This document shows, one piece after another, positions 5,977 to 6,657 of a DNA stretch of 6,657 nt; position 1 is the stretch's first letter; the number at the start of each line of letters is the position of its first letter. The notes beneath the pieces are model-generated. The model was not told the DNA's origin. It was given only the letters and a program-made list of their open reading frames with translations, and did no database searches. This stretch comes from JBBRYK01 sp038237665 (GTDB lineage Bacteria > Actinomycetota > Thermoleophilia > Gaiellales > Gaiellaceae): positions 1 to 6,657 of the forward strand of contig JBBRYK010000112.1 in the NCBI GenBank assembly GCA_038237665.1. Reading direction: 5' to 3'. The translations under genes and the position numbers were made by a program.

Positions 5977-6572
5977 CCGAGCACATCTACGCGCACGAGC
6001 ACCCGGAGTCGGAGAGCCGCCGCGACGGCGGGTTCACGCTCTGGTTCACCGGCCTTTCCGGCTCGGGGAAGACGACGATCGCTCATCTGATCGGGCCCGA
6101 GCTCGACCGCCGCGGCCTGATCGTCGAGTACCTCGATGGCGACACGGTGCGGACGCACCTCTCGAAAGGCCTTGACTTCTCGAAGGAGGACCGGGACACG
6201 AACATCGAGCGGATCGGCTGGGTCGCCGCCCGGCTGACGCGCCAGGGTGCCGCTGTGATCGCGGCCGCGATCTCGCCGTACGAGGAGACGCGGCAGAAGG
6301 CTCGCGGGATGGTCGAGGAGTGGGGTCAGTTCGTGGAGGTGCACGTCGCCGCCTCGGTCGAGGAATGCGCCCGCCGGGACGTGAAGGGCCTCTACGAGAA
6401 GGCCTTTGCGGGCGAGATCAAGGGCTTCACCGGCGTCGACGACCCCTACGAGACGCCTGCGAGCCCGGAGTTGACCCTGAACACGGAGGAGCACAGCCCG
6501 GAGGAGTCAGCTCGGTTCGTCATCGTGAAGCTGGAAGCGCTCGGGCTGGTTCCTGCTCAGGTGACGGCGTGA
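5973..6572 (+). CDS. cysC: Adenylylsulfate (APS) kinase
   Basis: Transfers phosphate from ATP to the 3' hydroxyl of APS, making PAPS for reduction or for sulfotransferases. The 199-residue, single-domain product carries the Walker A loop GLSGSGKTT (27-35), LDGDTVRTHL (54-63), the DFSKEDRDTNIERIGWVA region (68-85) with the family's conserved Ser70, AAISPYEETRQKAR (98-111), and the lid region KGLYEKAFAGEIKGFTGVDDPYE (begins about 138) that contacts APS. It is not fused to sulfurylase or to a CysN-like GTPase. ATG 5973 is supported by the ATGA overlap with the cysH stop and by AAGGAG (5963-5968) four bases before it. The last bases overlap the sat start as GTGA. The family call is very firm. Confidence 0.95.
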   Translation: MTEHIYAHEHPESESRRDGGFTLWFTGLSGSGKTTIAHLIGPELDRRGLIVEYLDGDTVRTHLSKGLDFSKEDRDTNIERIGWVAARLTRQGAAVIAAAISPYEETRQKARGMVEEWGQFVEVHVAASVEECARRDVKGLYEKAFAGEIKGFTGVDDPYETPASPELTLNTEEHSPEESARFVIVKLEALGLVPAQVTA

Positions 6573-6657
6573 GCGTCGTCGCGACGGATCGTCTGATCAG
6601 CCCTCACGGCGGCTCGCTGGTCGACCGTACGGGCGCTCCACCCGAGGATCTCGCCGA
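6569..6657 (+). CDS. sat: ATP sulfurylase (sulfate adenylyltransferase), N-terminal fragment cut by window end
   Basis: Only 29 codons are visible, beginning at a GTG that overlaps the cysC stop by 4 bases (GTGA). The peptide contains LISPHGGSLVDR, the N-terminal signature of the single-chain (Sat/MET3-type) ATP sulfurylase that makes APS and pyrophosphate from sulfate and ATP. This type differs from the CysD/CysN heterodimer of E. coli. A modest AGGTGA stretch (6559-6564) sits just upstream. The position next to cysC and cysH agrees: together they cover sulfate activation through to sulfite. The catalytic region lies outside the window, so completeness cannot be judged. Confidence 0.88.
   Translation, partial: MSVVATDRLISPHGGSLVDRTGAPPEDLA

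Overview
The window is GC-rich throughout, apart from one AT-rich island near 1780-1825. It is almost entirely coding and uses GTG and TTG starts freely. Gene style and protein types suggest a high-GC actinobacterium. A deep-branching Thermoleophilia-like lineage is my best guess, made from sequence feel rather than a search.

Layout. (1) 1-1395, plus strand: the C-terminal end of a LysR-type regulator, then a maleylacetate reductase-like member of the iron-alcohol dehydrogenase superfamily, coupled by a GTGA overlap. This looks like the edge of an aromatic or chloroaromatic ring-cleavage locus. (2) 1392-1754, minus strand: a small membrane-anchored, pilin-like exported protein that converges on the reductase gene and shares the four bases CTAG with its stop. 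(3) 1755-1833: a short AT-rich divergent intergenic region, the only real non-coding space, with promoter-like and operator-like sequence. (4) 1834-6657, plus strand: seven genes with no gaps, every junction overlapping. In order they are a soluble fumarate reductase/aspartate oxidase-type flavoprotein, the alpha and beta subunits of a split class I [4Fe-4S] fumarase, a phosphosulfolactate synthase (ComA family), an iron-sulfur APS/PAPS reductase (cysH), an APS kinase (cysC) and the start of ATP sulfurylase (sat), which runs off the window.

How they may work together. Sat makes APS from sulfate. CysC can phosphorylate it to PAPS, and CysH reduces APS and/or PAPS to sulfite. Sulfite is the co-substrate of ComA, which adds it to phosphoenolpyruvate, so the operon appears to make sulfite and also a carbon acceptor reaction for it. 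The upstream half interconverts C4 acids (succinate/fumarate/malate or analogues), which connect to phosphoenolpyruvate by central metabolism. The gene arrangement is seen directly and the individual family assignments are strong. The idea of a dedicated organosulfonate (sulfolactate-type) route, or of the C4 enzymes acting on sulfonated analogues, is inference.

No RNA gene, CRISPR array, insertion sequence or attachment site was seen. The only intergenic stretch is under 100 bases.
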